Shown here: positions 32,685 to 40,856 of the stretch, one piece after another
Layout of the letters: each line of letters begins with the position of its first letter
Position numbering within the stretch: the stretch's first letter is position 1
Assembly: GCA_014874475.1 (NCBI GenBank)
Contig: JADBJJ010000023.1
Coordinates: 190,001-254,000, forward strand
From: Chloroflexota bacterium
GTDB taxonomy: Bacteria > Chloroflexota > Anaerolineae > B4-G1 > DUEL01
Direction: 5' to 3'
Length of the DNA stretch: 64,000 bases
The notes under the pieces: model-generated
The model's database searches: none
Told to the model about the DNA's origin: nothing
The model's input: the letters and a program-made list of their open reading frames with translations, nothing else
Program-made: the position numbers and the translations under genes

Positions 32685-32880
32685 GCCGCTTGCCGGACGG
32701 CAGCCCTCGGGCTCATCCTGTAGCCCCCTTTCGGAGGCCAAACAGTCCAAAGGGCTTTTCTGATCCCGGACGCAAACGCATGAGCGGGATTTTCGGCTCC
32801 ATCGCTTCCCGTCCGGCGAATTCTGTGATATAATTTGTGCGAACAGATGTTCTCTCACGGCGAATCGTGAGCCTGCCTTT

Positions 32881-34023
32881 ATGGACCCGATAGAGAAACT
32901 GCAATTGTTGGGGGCGGCGACCTGCTACGAACCGGCCGAGGAAATCAGTGCGGCAGGACGACCTCTCTCTGCCCCTGCCGGGCTTCCGCCCGATCTCTCC
33001 GGATTGATCCACTATGCGGCGGTGCCTGGCGGTCGGCGCATCGCGCTGCTGAAGACTCTCCTCACCTCGGCCTGTGAGCGGGATTGCTTCTACTGCGCGT
33101 TCCGCGCCGGGCGAGATGGTCCACGCGCTATCTTTGCGCCCGATGAACTGGCGCGCCTGTTTCTCCAACTCCACCAGCGCGGCATCGCCGAGGGGCTCTT
33201 CCTGAGTTCTGCCATTCTGGGTGGGGGACCGCACACACAGGACCGGCTCATCACCACGGCGGAAATTCTCCGCCACCGATACGGCTTTCGGGGCTACATC
33301 CACTTGAAGATTATGCCCGGCGCGGAGCGGGCCCAGGTGGCGGCAGCGATGCGCCTGGCGAACCGCGTCTCGGTCAACCTGGAGGCCCCCAGTGACCGCC
33401 GTCTGGCTGCGCTGGCTCCCCACAAGCAATTCACCGATGAACTCCTCCGCCGACTCCGCTGGATAGAGGAACTTCGCCGGGAGATGCCCGGACCGACCCC
33501 CAGTTCCACTACCCAGTTCGTGGTCGGCGCAGCGGGGGAAAGCGACCTGGAATTGTTACACGTGACGGCGTTCCTGTACCGCCACCTGGGGCTGGCCCGG
33601 GCCTATTTCCAGGCATTCCGTCCCGTCCCCGGGACGCCGCTGGAAGCCCACCCACCCCCTTCGCCGCAACGAGAGCACCGCCTCTATCAAGCCTCCTTCC
33701 TGCTGCGAGATTACGGCTTCAGCGTAGAGGAACTCCCCTTCCGACCGGACGGCCATCTTCCGCTGGAGACGGACCCGAAACTGGCCTGGGCGCGGGAGCA
33801 CCTGGCAGAGGCACCGGTAGAGGTGAATCGGGCGGGGCGGGAAACTCTCTTGAGGGTGCCGGGCATTGGCCCTCAGGGCGCCGACCGGCTCATCAGTGCG
33901 CGCCGTCGGGGTCGGCTGAAGGACCTGCAGGACCTGCGCGCTCTGGGGATTGCCGCCGACCGGGCCGCGCCGTTTATCCTGCTGGACGGTCACCGTCCGG
34001 CCCGCCAACTGGCGCTGTTCTGA
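32881..34023 (+). CDS. Radical SAM protein with C-terminal helix-hairpin-helix (DNA modification/repair type)
   Basis: 380 residues. The 4Fe-4S/SAM motif is LLTSACERDCFYCAFRAGRD (C-x3-C-x2-C). The barrel includes GLFLSSAILGGG and VSVNLEAPSDRRLAALAP. The C-terminal helix-hairpin-helix (LLRVPGIGPQGADRLISARRRGRLKDLQDLRALG) binds DNA in the family annotated as putative DNA modification/repair radical SAM protein. The usual partner genes (uracil-DNA-glycosylase-like) are not in the window. No strong ribosome site is visible before the ATG; transcription probably starts near 32840. Reaction unknown. Confidence 0.85.
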   Translation: MDPIEKLQLLGAATCYEPAEEISAAGRPLSAPAGLPPDLSGLIHYAAVPGGRRIALLKTLLTSACERDCFYCAFRAGRDGPRAIFAPDELARLFLQLHQRGIAEGLFLSSAILGGGPHTQDRLITTAEILRHRYGFRGYIHLKIMPGAERAQVAAAMRLANRVSVNLEAPSDRRLAALAPHKQFTDELLRRLRWIEELRREMPGPTPSSTTQFVVGAAGESDLELLHVTAFLYRHLGLARAYFQAFRPVPGTPLEAHPPPSPQREHRLYQASFLLRDYGFSVEELPFRPDGHLPLETDPKLAWAREHLAEAPVEVNRAGRETLLRVPGIGPQGADRLISARRRGRLKDLQDLRALGIAADRAAPFILLDGHRPARQLALF

Positions 34024-34056
34024 TCCAACCATAGAGATGCTGGGAACGCAGAAGTT

Positions 34057-34719
34057 CTATGATCCCCTTTGCGTCTCCGCGGGGAAAACCTCGCCTCCCC
34101 GCGCGGCGACGGCTTGCCGGACCGTCTCCACGTCCGGGCGGTAGAGCGTGCCCGAGGGAGCAGGCCGTTCCCCAACGACAATCAGTACCGTCCCCTCCCT
34201 GCACGGAATCGCCAGGTCCACCACGTACTCAGTCCCGCCCTCGCGTACGGGATACTCCCGCTCCGGCTGGAATCCTCTCTCCTTCAGAGTGACGAACAGC
34301 CCATCGGCTCCCGAGGCAAAGAGGTCGTTGATCTCTCGCGCCGCCACAAAACGATCCCACGTGGTCTCAATAAAGGTGATTCGCCGCCAGCGGAGGCTGG
34401 GGATGGGCCGCTCCAGGCGGATCAGCGGACCCAGTTGCAGTTGATAATAGAGGTCATCGGCGCGGGGGTGGTCGGGCTCCTCGGGCAGGAGGTCCCGGCG
34501 GCGGGCCAGTTCGTGCCCCCGAATCGGGGCGTACCAGTGGATGGCCCAGCCCTCCTCGCCAAAAGCGCGGGTGAAGTAGAAGGCCAGCGCGACGGCCTCG
34601 GTGGTGCTGAGCGGGGCATGCCGCACGGGAATTCGGTACCAGCCCCGGTCGCGGGCAATCTCAAAATCCCGCCACCGGTTCATCACGGCGACTAGAACGC
34701 GGTCTTCCGGGTGGAACAC
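34057..34719 (-). CDS. Conserved hypothetical protein, possible nuclease-like fold
   Basis: 220 residues, no family recognised. The N-terminal half is aromatic- and Arg-rich (MFHPEDRVLVAVMNRWRDFE, YRIPVRHAPLSTTEAVALAFYF). The C-terminal part, LKERGFQPEREYPVREGGTE followed by YVVDLAIPCREGTVLIVVGE, loosely recalls PD-(D/E)XK-like proteins with an Asp then an acidic residue, but the ExK is not clear. A TATAAT lies upstream on the minus strand (34767-34772). The next 34720-34990 hold nothing else I can support. Confidence 0.5.
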   Translation of the reverse strand: MFHPEDRVLVAVMNRWRDFEIARDRGWYRIPVRHAPLSTTEAVALAFYFTRAFGEEGWAIHWYAPIRGHELARRRDLLPEEPDHPRADDLYYQLQLGPLIRLERPIPSLRWRRITFIETTWDRFVAAREINDLFASGADGLFVTLKERGFQPEREYPVREGGTEYVVDLAIPCREGTVLIVVGERPAPSGTLYRPDVETVRQAVAARGGEVFPAETQRGS

Positions 34720-34992
34720 TTTCTCGCCTCTACTCAGCCTGCTATCCCTTCCACTTGACCAGGGTCATTATACGGGCTATCAGGGCGCGGGGGCGAGTTT
34801 TTCTCCGCTCCAGGCCCCCTACCCCGCCTATCCTTTCTTCCAGCGATGGACCAGGGGGAACAATCTGCCTGGGTTGTAGTGTGTTCACATTTTACTGCGG
34901 AAGGCCACAAACAACAAATGAGGAAACTGCGTAAACCGCCCGGCCTGTTTACTTTACCTCAACCCTTGACTTTGTCCCCATCTCAGACCACC

Positions 34993-35021
34993 TTGTTTTT
35001 TCTCCCAGGCCATGTTACAAT
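34993..35021 (+). promoter_or_regulatory. Promoter of the GH3-like gene
   Basis: TTGTTT (34993-34998), 17-nt spacer, TACAAT (35016-35021). The ~36-nt leader consists of iterated ATCAC/CACATATCA units and has no Shine-Dalgarno sequence before the ATG at 35064. Confidence 0.55.
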
Positions 35022-35063
35022 TCCACCATCCATTACATATCACTTATCACGCATCACATATCA

Positions 35064-37805
35064 ATGAAACGACTCCTAACGAGAGTCTTCCTGCTCCTCC
35101 TGATTGCGGGGAACGTGGCACCGGTTGCCGCCCAGCAGCCGACGGATCCGGCGGTCGCCCTGCTTTCCCGCATGCCGCCCGCGGCGCGCGTCGGACAACT
35201 CTTCATCGTCACCTTTCCCGGCACCGACACGACGGAGACCTCCGCCATTTACGACCTGATCGTCAACGAACGCATTGGCGGAGTGTTGCTCAGCCCTGAA
35301 AACGGCAATATTCTCAACGAGGGGGATACCCCTCTTCAGGTCGCAACCCTGACCAGCCAGTTACAGCATCTGGCTGGGGATGCGGTTCAGATTCCTCTTC
35401 CCCTCTCCGAAGGAGAAACGGTTACCAGTCCCTACGTTCCCCTGTTTATCGCCGTCCGACAGGGAGAGGAGACCGGTCTGCCGACCCTTCCGATCAGCGG
35501 CACGACTCCGTTGCCGTCCCCAATGGCCCTGGGGGCGACCTGGAATCCGGCCAATGCCGAGGCGATCGGACAAATCGTCGGGGCTGAACTGAACGCGTTG
35601 GGGATCAACCTCCTGCTGGGCCCGATGCTGGACGTACTGGATACTCCGCGGCCTGGCAGCGCTGCCGACCTGGGTACCGCCTCTTTCGGCGGCGACCCTT
35701 TCTGGGTAGGGCAGATGGGGCGGGCCTACATCCGGGGCGTCCACATGGGCAGCGAAGGCCGGGTGGGGGTCATTCCTGGCCATTTCCCTGGCCTGGGCGC
35801 GGCCGATCGACCCCTCTCCGAGGAGGTCTCCACCGTCCAGAAGTCCCTGGAACAACTGAAACAAATTGAACTGGCTCCCTTCCTGGCTGCGACGGGCAGC
35901 CGCGAAGCCCTGGAGCGTCCGGATGGCCTTCTGGTCGCCCCGATTCGGTACCGAGGATTCTTAGGCAACCTTTACGCCTCCACCAAGCCGGTGACCTTTG
36001 ACCCCCAGGCATTGCAATCTCTGCTGGCACTGCCGGAGATCGCCCCCTGGCGGGAATCGGACGGGATCGCCGTAGCCGACGAACTGGGTGTGCGTGCCAT
36101 CCGTCGCTTCTACGACCCCTCGGAACAGAAATTCAACCACCTGCGAGTTGCTCAGGAAGCGTTCCTGGCCGGCAACGACCTGCTGATTCTCTCCCATTTC
36201 GCCGCTGGGGACGACTGGGAGTCCCACATCGCCAACGTAAAGGCAACCCTGGCCTTCTTCCGGGAAAAGTACGCCTCCGACCCCTCTTTCCAGGCACGGG
36301 TGGACAAGGCAGCGTTGCGCATCCTCCGGTTGAAATTGCGGCTCTACGGCTCTCGCTTCACCCTCAGCGCCACTCAGCGAGATGCGGACGTCGTGGCCCG
36401 CAAGGTCGGCCACTCTGGAGAGACGGTCGCTCCCATCGCTCGCGCGGCCGTCACCCTGCTGTCGCCACCATCACCCGACTTGCTCCCCGACCCACCGATG
36501 CCGGAGGAGCGGATTGTCATCTTCACCGATGACCGGCAAACGGTGCCTTGTGCGGGCTGCGCGCCGGTCCCTATCCTCTCCCCCACCGCGCTGGCCGATA
36601 CAATGGTCCGCCTGTACGGTCCCCAGGCCACAGGGCAGATTTCTCCCCAGCGGGTCTGGAGTTTCACCTTTAGTGAACTGCTGGACATACTCAACCGACC
36701 ACCGGCTACGCCAACTCCAGAGTCTACCCCGGTTTCATCACCCGTCGCCACCGCGCTGGAGCGGGCGGACTGGGTGATTTTCGCCATACTGGATGCCGGA
36801 AACCGCGCGTCCCCTTCGGGAGCAGTACGTCGTTTTCTCTCGGATCGGGCCGACGTCCTGCGGGGTAAGAAAGTTGTCGTCTTTGCCTTCGGTGCGCCCT
36901 ACTATCTGGATACCACCGAAATTGCCAAACTCTCCGCCTACTTCGGCATCTACAGCCCGGCGCCGCCGTTTGTGGAAGCCGCTGTCCGCGCCCTCTTTGC
37001 CGAATTTCCATTCACCGGCGCGCCCCCGGTGACCGTCTCCGGCATCAACTACAACCTCACCCAGCAGACCCAGCCGGACCCCAATCAAATCATCCCGGTC
37101 TTCATCGTCACCGAAGAGACGAACGAAACCCCGGAACCACCGATGATCTATCAGGGAGATACTCTCCACCTGCGGACCGGGGTCATTCTGGACCGCAACG
37201 GCCATCCGGTGCCGGATGGGACCCTGGTGGAGTTCATCCTCACATACCCGCAGGAAGGGCTGGAGCGAACGGTGCAGGCAACCACCCAGGGCGGGGTGGC
37301 CGAGGCAACGGCGACACTGGACCGGACGGGGCAGTTACAGATTTCCGTCCGCGCGGAGCCGGTGCCGCGGGCGGTGCGGCTGGAGATGGACATCCGACCG
37401 GGAGAGCCGGCGGTCATCATCCCCATTACGCCGACGCCCAGCCCGGAGCCGCCGACGCCCAGCCCGGCCCCCTCCCCCACGCCGGAGATAGAACCGACCC
37501 CCGAGCCGGTGGCACCAGAGCGCCCCCCTGATCGGGCGCGCAGTTCAGACCTGATGCAGAGCTTGCTGATCGCGCTGATCGGGGCGGCAGCCAGTTATGC
37601 GAGTCTCTGGAAACGCGGGCAGAGCCTATCCCGGGCCGTGCGAGGGGGGCTTCAGGCATTTACCGGGGGACTGGTGGGCTATCTCTTCTTCCTGGCCCTG
37701 GTGGGCATCGGGCAACTCCGGCCCTTCGGGGACCTCGGGGCAGCCATCCTGACCGCTATGGGGACCGCGATCCCGTCGGCGATTCTGCTTCTCCGCAAAA
37801 CGTAG
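35064..37805 (+). CDS. Exported GH3-like protein with Ig-like domain and C-terminal membrane anchor
   Basis: 913 residues with a signal peptide (LLTRVFLLLLIAGNVAPVAA). Residues ~30-420 resemble the GH3 N-terminal barrel of beta-N-acetylhexosaminidases: LSRMPPAARVGQLFIVTFPG, RIGGVLLSPENGNI, GINLLLGPMLDVLDTPRPGS, a degenerate GVIPGHFPGLGAADRP loop (normally KHFPGHGDT), and a nucleophile-like Asp in IAVADELGVRAI. A C-terminal-like alpha/beta domain, an Ig-like bacterial domain (~690-780, LRTGVILDRNGHPVPDGTLV), a Pro/Thr/Glu-rich linker and three transmembrane segments follow. It is probably surface-anchored peptidoglycan- or glycan-related; the altered His loop makes catalysis uncertain. Confidence 0.75.
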   Translation: MKRLLTRVFLLLLIAGNVAPVAAQQPTDPAVALLSRMPPAARVGQLFIVTFPGTDTTETSAIYDLIVNERIGGVLLSPENGNILNEGDTPLQVATLTSQLQHLAGDAVQIPLPLSEGETVTSPYVPLFIAVRQGEETGLPTLPISGTTPLPSPMALGATWNPANAEAIGQIVGAELNALGINLLLGPMLDVLDTPRPGSAADLGTASFGGDPFWVGQMGRAYIRGVHMGSEGRVGVIPGHFPGLGAADRPLSEEVSTVQKSLEQLKQIELAPFLAATGSREALERPDGLLVAPIRYRGFLGNLYASTKPVTFDPQALQSLLALPEIAPWRESDGIAVADELGVRAIRRFYDPSEQKFNHLRVAQEAFLAGNDLLILSHFAAGDDWESHIANVKATLAFFREKYASDPSFQARVDKAALRILRLKLRLYGSRFTLSATQRDADVVARKVGHSGETVAPIARAAVTLLSPPSPDLLPDPPMPEERIVIFTDDRQTVPCAGCAPVPILSPTALADTMVRLYGPQATGQISPQRVWSFTFSELLDILNRPPATPTPESTPVSSPVATALERADWVIFAILDAGNRASPSGAVRRFLSDRADVLRGKKVVVFAFGAPYYLDTTEIAKLSAYFGIYSPAPPFVEAAVRALFAEFPFTGAPPVTVSGINYNLTQQTQPDPNQIIPVFIVTEETNETPEPPMIYQGDTLHLRTGVILDRNGHPVPDGTLVEFILTYPQEGLERTVQATTQGGVAEATATLDRTGQLQISVRAEPVPRAVRLEMDIRPGEPAVIIPITPTPSPEPPTPSPAPSPTPEIEPTPEPVAPERPPDRARSSDLMQSLLIALIGAAASYASLWKRGQSLSRAVRGGLQAFTGGLVGYLFFLALVGIGQLRPFGDLGAAILTAMGTAIPSAILLLRKT

Positions 37806-37815
37806 CGCAAGCCTT

Positions 37816-38802
37816 TTATAGCACGAGGGTCAGTAGAACCACCAGCAACAGGAGCCCCATCGCCAGCAACACCCACCCCCGATTCGCCTCCAGTGCCTGC
37901 CCCCAATCCCGACCGGGAGGCACCCAGACAGCCAGCGCGTCGGAAAAAGAGGTATCGGTCAGCATTTGCTGAAACGCTTCCACGTCGGGGGGGCGGTCAT
38001 CGGGGTGCATAGCCATTGCTGCCAGAATGGCCCGCTCAGTGGTCGGGGATATGCGCGGGTTCAGGGTTCGGGGTGGAATCAGCGACTCGGGCCGAAGAAA
38101 CCGCTCCCGGGCATCAGCCGGGAGCTGGCTGGTCAGGAGATGATAGAGCGTTGCCCCCAGCGCGTAGATGTCGGACCGGGGGTCCGTGTGTCCACTATCG
38201 CCCCCGTACTGCTCCAGCGGAGTGTAAGCAGCGGTCCCCCTCCCCTCCAAAATCGTAATGGTACGGGCGTCGTCAGCAGTCAACAACTTGACCAGCCCGA
38301 AATCCACCAGTTTGATGAACCCCCCTGCCGTCTCTTTGACGTTGGACGGTTTAATATCCCGGTGGAGAATCGGGGGGTCCTGACTGTGGAGATAAGAGAG
38401 GGCATCGCACAACTGCATCGCCCATCCCAGAACCCGTTCCTCTTCCAGCATCTGGCCCGCGCGCCGTGTTTCCTCCAGGACCTGCCGGAGGTCCGGCCCG
38501 GCGACGTAGTCCATGACCAGATACTCCCGCCCTCCCTCGGTGAAGTAGTCGGAGACTTTGGGCAGGTTAGGGTGATCCAGCCGGGCCAGGATGCTGGCCT
38601 CTCGGTAGAACTGTTGCTGAGCCTGGGCCTGCAACTCGGGCGGGAGGTCAGGGTCGGTGAGAATCTCTTTGACCGCGCAGATGCGGCCTTCCAGCCGCAG
38701 ATCAGCGGCGCGGTAGACAGCCCCCATTCCCCCCTGCCCAATTGGGGCGAGAATGCGGTAGCGCGCGTATAGGACAGTCCCGGGAGCTAGCAACCTCGGC
38801 AC
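37816..38802 (-). CDS. Serine/threonine protein kinase, membrane anchored
   Basis: 328 residues. The PknB-type kinase domain (~15-270) has a Gly loop [12 protein letters not shown], Lys in CAVKEI, catalytic loop [14 protein letters not shown] in [10 protein letters not shown], an activation region [15 protein letters not shown], and [19 protein letters not shown] single transmembrane helix ends the chain ([19 protein letters not shown]), placing the kinase in the cytosol; no extracellular sensor is present. The start is GTG with GGAGGGGAAGAGA upstream. It is convergent with the GH3-like gene. Targets are unknown. Confidence 0.9.
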   Translation of the reverse strand: MPRLLAPGTVLYARYRILAPIGQGGMGAVYRAADLRLEGRICAVKEILTDPDLPPELQAQAQQQFYREASILARLDHPNLPKVSDYFTEGGREYLVMDYVAGPDLRQVLEETRRAGQMLEEERVLGWAMQLCDALSYLHSQDPPILHRDIKPSNVKETAGGFIKLVDFGLVKLLTADDARTITILEGRGTAAYTPLEQYGGDSGHTDPRSDIYALGATLYHLLTSQLPADARERFLRPESLIPPRTLNPRISPTTERAILAAMAMHPDDRPPDVEAFQQMLTDTSFSDALAVWVPPGRDWGQALEANRGWVLLAMGLLLLVVLLTLVL

Positions 38803-38823
38803 TCTCTTCCCCTCCGGCAGAGC

Positions 38824-38851
38824 ATGATAAACGAGATTGGGTTTCTGTCAA
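38824..38851 (-). promoter_or_regulatory. Promoter of the Ser/Thr kinase gene
   Basis: Minus-strand perfect TTGACA (38846-38851), 16-nt spacer, TATCAT (38824-38829). The divergent gap 38852-39143 shows no gene; the palindrome ACTTCTATGAAGT (near 39098-39110) lies before degV. Confidence 0.65.
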
Positions 38852-39143
38852 GCCGCGGTCTCTCCGATGGGCACTGCAAACGGAGATGCCCCAGTCCCAC
38901 TTCGGCGGTGGAAGAGAGGAGAAATGAGAGATGGCGGAGCAGGCAGCAAAGCCGTCCCCATCCTGCTGGTGGAAAGGCCAAACTTCGGGAAGAGGGGATA
39001 TAGGGGGCACCAGGGCGGCTGCAGAGGCAGAAAGTGTTAGCAAATTACGAATCATCCCTTTTTCCCGCGAATCTTTTGACCCCTCCCGGTGTTATCACTT
39101 CTATGAAGTAACAGTCAGCATATTTACTGGGGGGAGGTATCCG

Positions 39144-39998
39144 ATGAGCAGACAATCTATTGCCGTCGTCACCGATAGCACCACCTATCTGCCTCCGAAC
39201 GTGCGGGAACGACTGGACATCCCGGTCATTCCCCTCAATGTCCTCTGGGGGGAGGAAGTCCTGAAGGACGGGGTAGATATTGACCCGCCGACTTTTTACC
39301 GACGCCTCCAGATGGCCAAAGTGATGCCCACCACCTCCCAGCCGTCGGCTGGCGAATTTGTGGAGTTTTTCCGTCGGGTGGCGGAGGAAAAGGGGACCGA
39401 TACCATTGTGGGGGCGTACATCTCCTCCCAACTGAGCGGGACTGTCGCCTCTGCGGAAGCGGCGAAGGAATTGCTTCCCGACCTCCGGATAGAGGTGATT
39501 GATTCCCGCTCTACGTCTATGGGGCTGGGCTTTCAGGTTATGGCGGCGGCGGAAGCCGCCCGGGCTGGCGGTTCTGTGGAAGACGTCATCGCCGCAGCCG
39601 CGCGAGTACGGGAGCGTATGCACATCCTTTTCATGGTGGACACCCTGGAGTTCCTCCATCGGGGCGGGCGCATTGGTGGGGGCAAACGGTTTCTGGGGAC
39701 AGCCCTCCAGATCAAACCGATCCTGGGACTGGACGGCGTGATTGAGGGCGTGGAGTCAGTCCGGACAAAGAAAAAGGCGCTGGCCCGGATGCTGGAAATC
39801 CTACGGGAACGGGCCGGAACCTCTCCGGTCTTCCGGGCTGCCGTTGTTCACGCCAACGCACCCGAGGACGCTAATGCGCTGGCGGAAGACGTGAGAGCCC
39901 AACTGGGGCCGGAAGAATTCTATCTGGCGGAGGTTAGCCCGGTGATCGGCACGCATACGGGACCGGGGACGCTGGGGATTTGTATTGTGACCCGGTAA
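39144..39998 (+). CDS. DegV-family fatty-acid-binding protein
   Basis: 284 residues. N-terminal IAVVTDSTTYLPPNVRERLDIPVIPL, then the family blocks MPTTSQPSAGEF, GAYISSQLSGTVASAEAA, VIDSRSTSMGLGFQV and FLHRGGRIGGGKRFLGTALQIKPIL. DegV/FakB proteins bind a fatty acid and present it to the FakA kinase; fakA is not in the window. A frame extending upstream to 38931 lacks conserved sequence; ATG 39144 has GGGGAGG upstream. Confidence 0.92.
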   Translation: MSRQSIAVVTDSTTYLPPNVRERLDIPVIPLNVLWGEEVLKDGVDIDPPTFYRRLQMAKVMPTTSQPSAGEFVEFFRRVAEEKGTDTIVGAYISSQLSGTVASAEAAKELLPDLRIEVIDSRSTSMGLGFQVMAAAEAARAGGSVEDVIAAAARVRERMHILFMVDTLEFLHRGGRIGGGKRFLGTALQIKPILGLDGVIEGVESVRTKKKALARMLEILRERAGTSPVFRAAVVHANAPEDANALAEDVRAQLGPEEFYLAEVSPVIGTHTGPGTLGICIVTR

Positions 39999-40028
39999 GG
40001 GCCTGGACGCTGCACGGGCTTTCCTCGG

Positions 40029-40064
40029 CAGGCGCCCCTTCTCCTCCAGGGGCGCCTGCTTTTT
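40029..40064 (+). terminator. Terminator after degV
   Basis: Perfect 10-bp stem CAGGCGCCCC/GGGGCGCCTG with a 10-nt loop, then CTTTTT. Confidence 0.9.
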
Positions 40065-40129
40065 CTTCGCTTTTCATCCTATCCGAAATCGGGTATACTT
40101 TTCCTGCTATCCCATCAAGGAGAATTTCC

Positions 40130-40807
40130 GTGTCCGTGCTGTTCACTTATGCCGTCTTTGACCTGGATGAAACTCTCTATCCGACCAGCGCCGGGCTGAT
40201 GCAGGACGTGGCCCTGCGAATCACGGATTGGGTTCAGCGTCACCTGGGCCTGGGGCCCGAGGAGGCCTCGCACCTACGGGAGGCCTACATCCACCGCTAC
40301 GGCACCACTCTGGCGGGCCTGTTGGCGGAACACCGGGGGAAAGTAGACGTGGAGGACTACCTGGCCTACGTCCACGATGTCCCGGTGGAGGCATACCTCC
40401 GGCCCGACCCGGCCCTGCGGGCCATGCTGACGGCTATCCCTCTGCACCGCGTGGTCTTTACCAACTCCTCGTCCGAGCATGCCGCCCGGGTGCTGAACAC
40501 CCTGGGCATTGCCGACCTCTTTGAGCGGGTGGTAGATATTCGGGCCCTCCATTTCGTCCACAAACCCCGGCGAGAGGCCTACGAGCGATTGCTGGCTATA
40601 CTGGACGTCTCCGGAACCGCCTGCATTCTGGTGGACGACCGTGTCGTCAACCTGCAGTCCGCCAAAGCCCTGGGCATGACGACGATTCTGGTGAACGGTC
40701 TGCCCCAGGATGGGGTGGATTTCGCCGTGAGGAGTGTGCTGGAGGTTGGCCCGTTGATTCAACGTCTCCTGGCGCGGGAGACGGGAACCCGAAACAATAC
40801 AGACTAA
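40130..40807 (+). CDS. HAD-superfamily phosphatase (pyrimidine 5'-nucleotidase type)
   Basis: 225-residue HAD hydrolase. Motif I is FDLDETLYPTSAGL, motif II is VVFTNSSSEHAARVL, motif III Lys is in FVHKPRREAYERLL, and motif IV is CILVDDRVVNLQSAKALGM. The FDLDETLYP form and small helical cap fit the pyrimidine 5'-nucleotidase subgroup. It starts at GTG 40130 with AAGGAG 7 nt upstream; an in-frame ATG at 39980 would overlap the degV end and terminator. Confidence 0.88.
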   Translation: MSVLFTYAVFDLDETLYPTSAGLMQDVALRITDWVQRHLGLGPEEASHLREAYIHRYGTTLAGLLAEHRGKVDVEDYLAYVHDVPVEAYLRPDPALRAMLTAIPLHRVVFTNSSSEHAARVLNTLGIADLFERVVDIRALHFVHKPRREAYERLLAILDVSGTACILVDDRVVNLQSAKALGMTTILVNGLPQDGVDFAVRSVLEVGPLIQRLLARETGTRNNTD

Positions 40808-40856
40808 CAGCCTGCTTCGCCACCCGTACTACGGCACGGCAGGCCGATAGCCTGGG

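Noticed and set aside
34846-35067. Small plus-strand frame before the GH3-like gene
   Set aside because: It spans the likely promoter and repeat-rich leader, and has no ribosome site or conserved-looking sequence.
38852-39143. Gap between kinase and degV considered as a structured RNA gene
   Set aside because: Only short weak stems (for example GGGCA/TGCCC) are visible and no known RNA family pattern fits.
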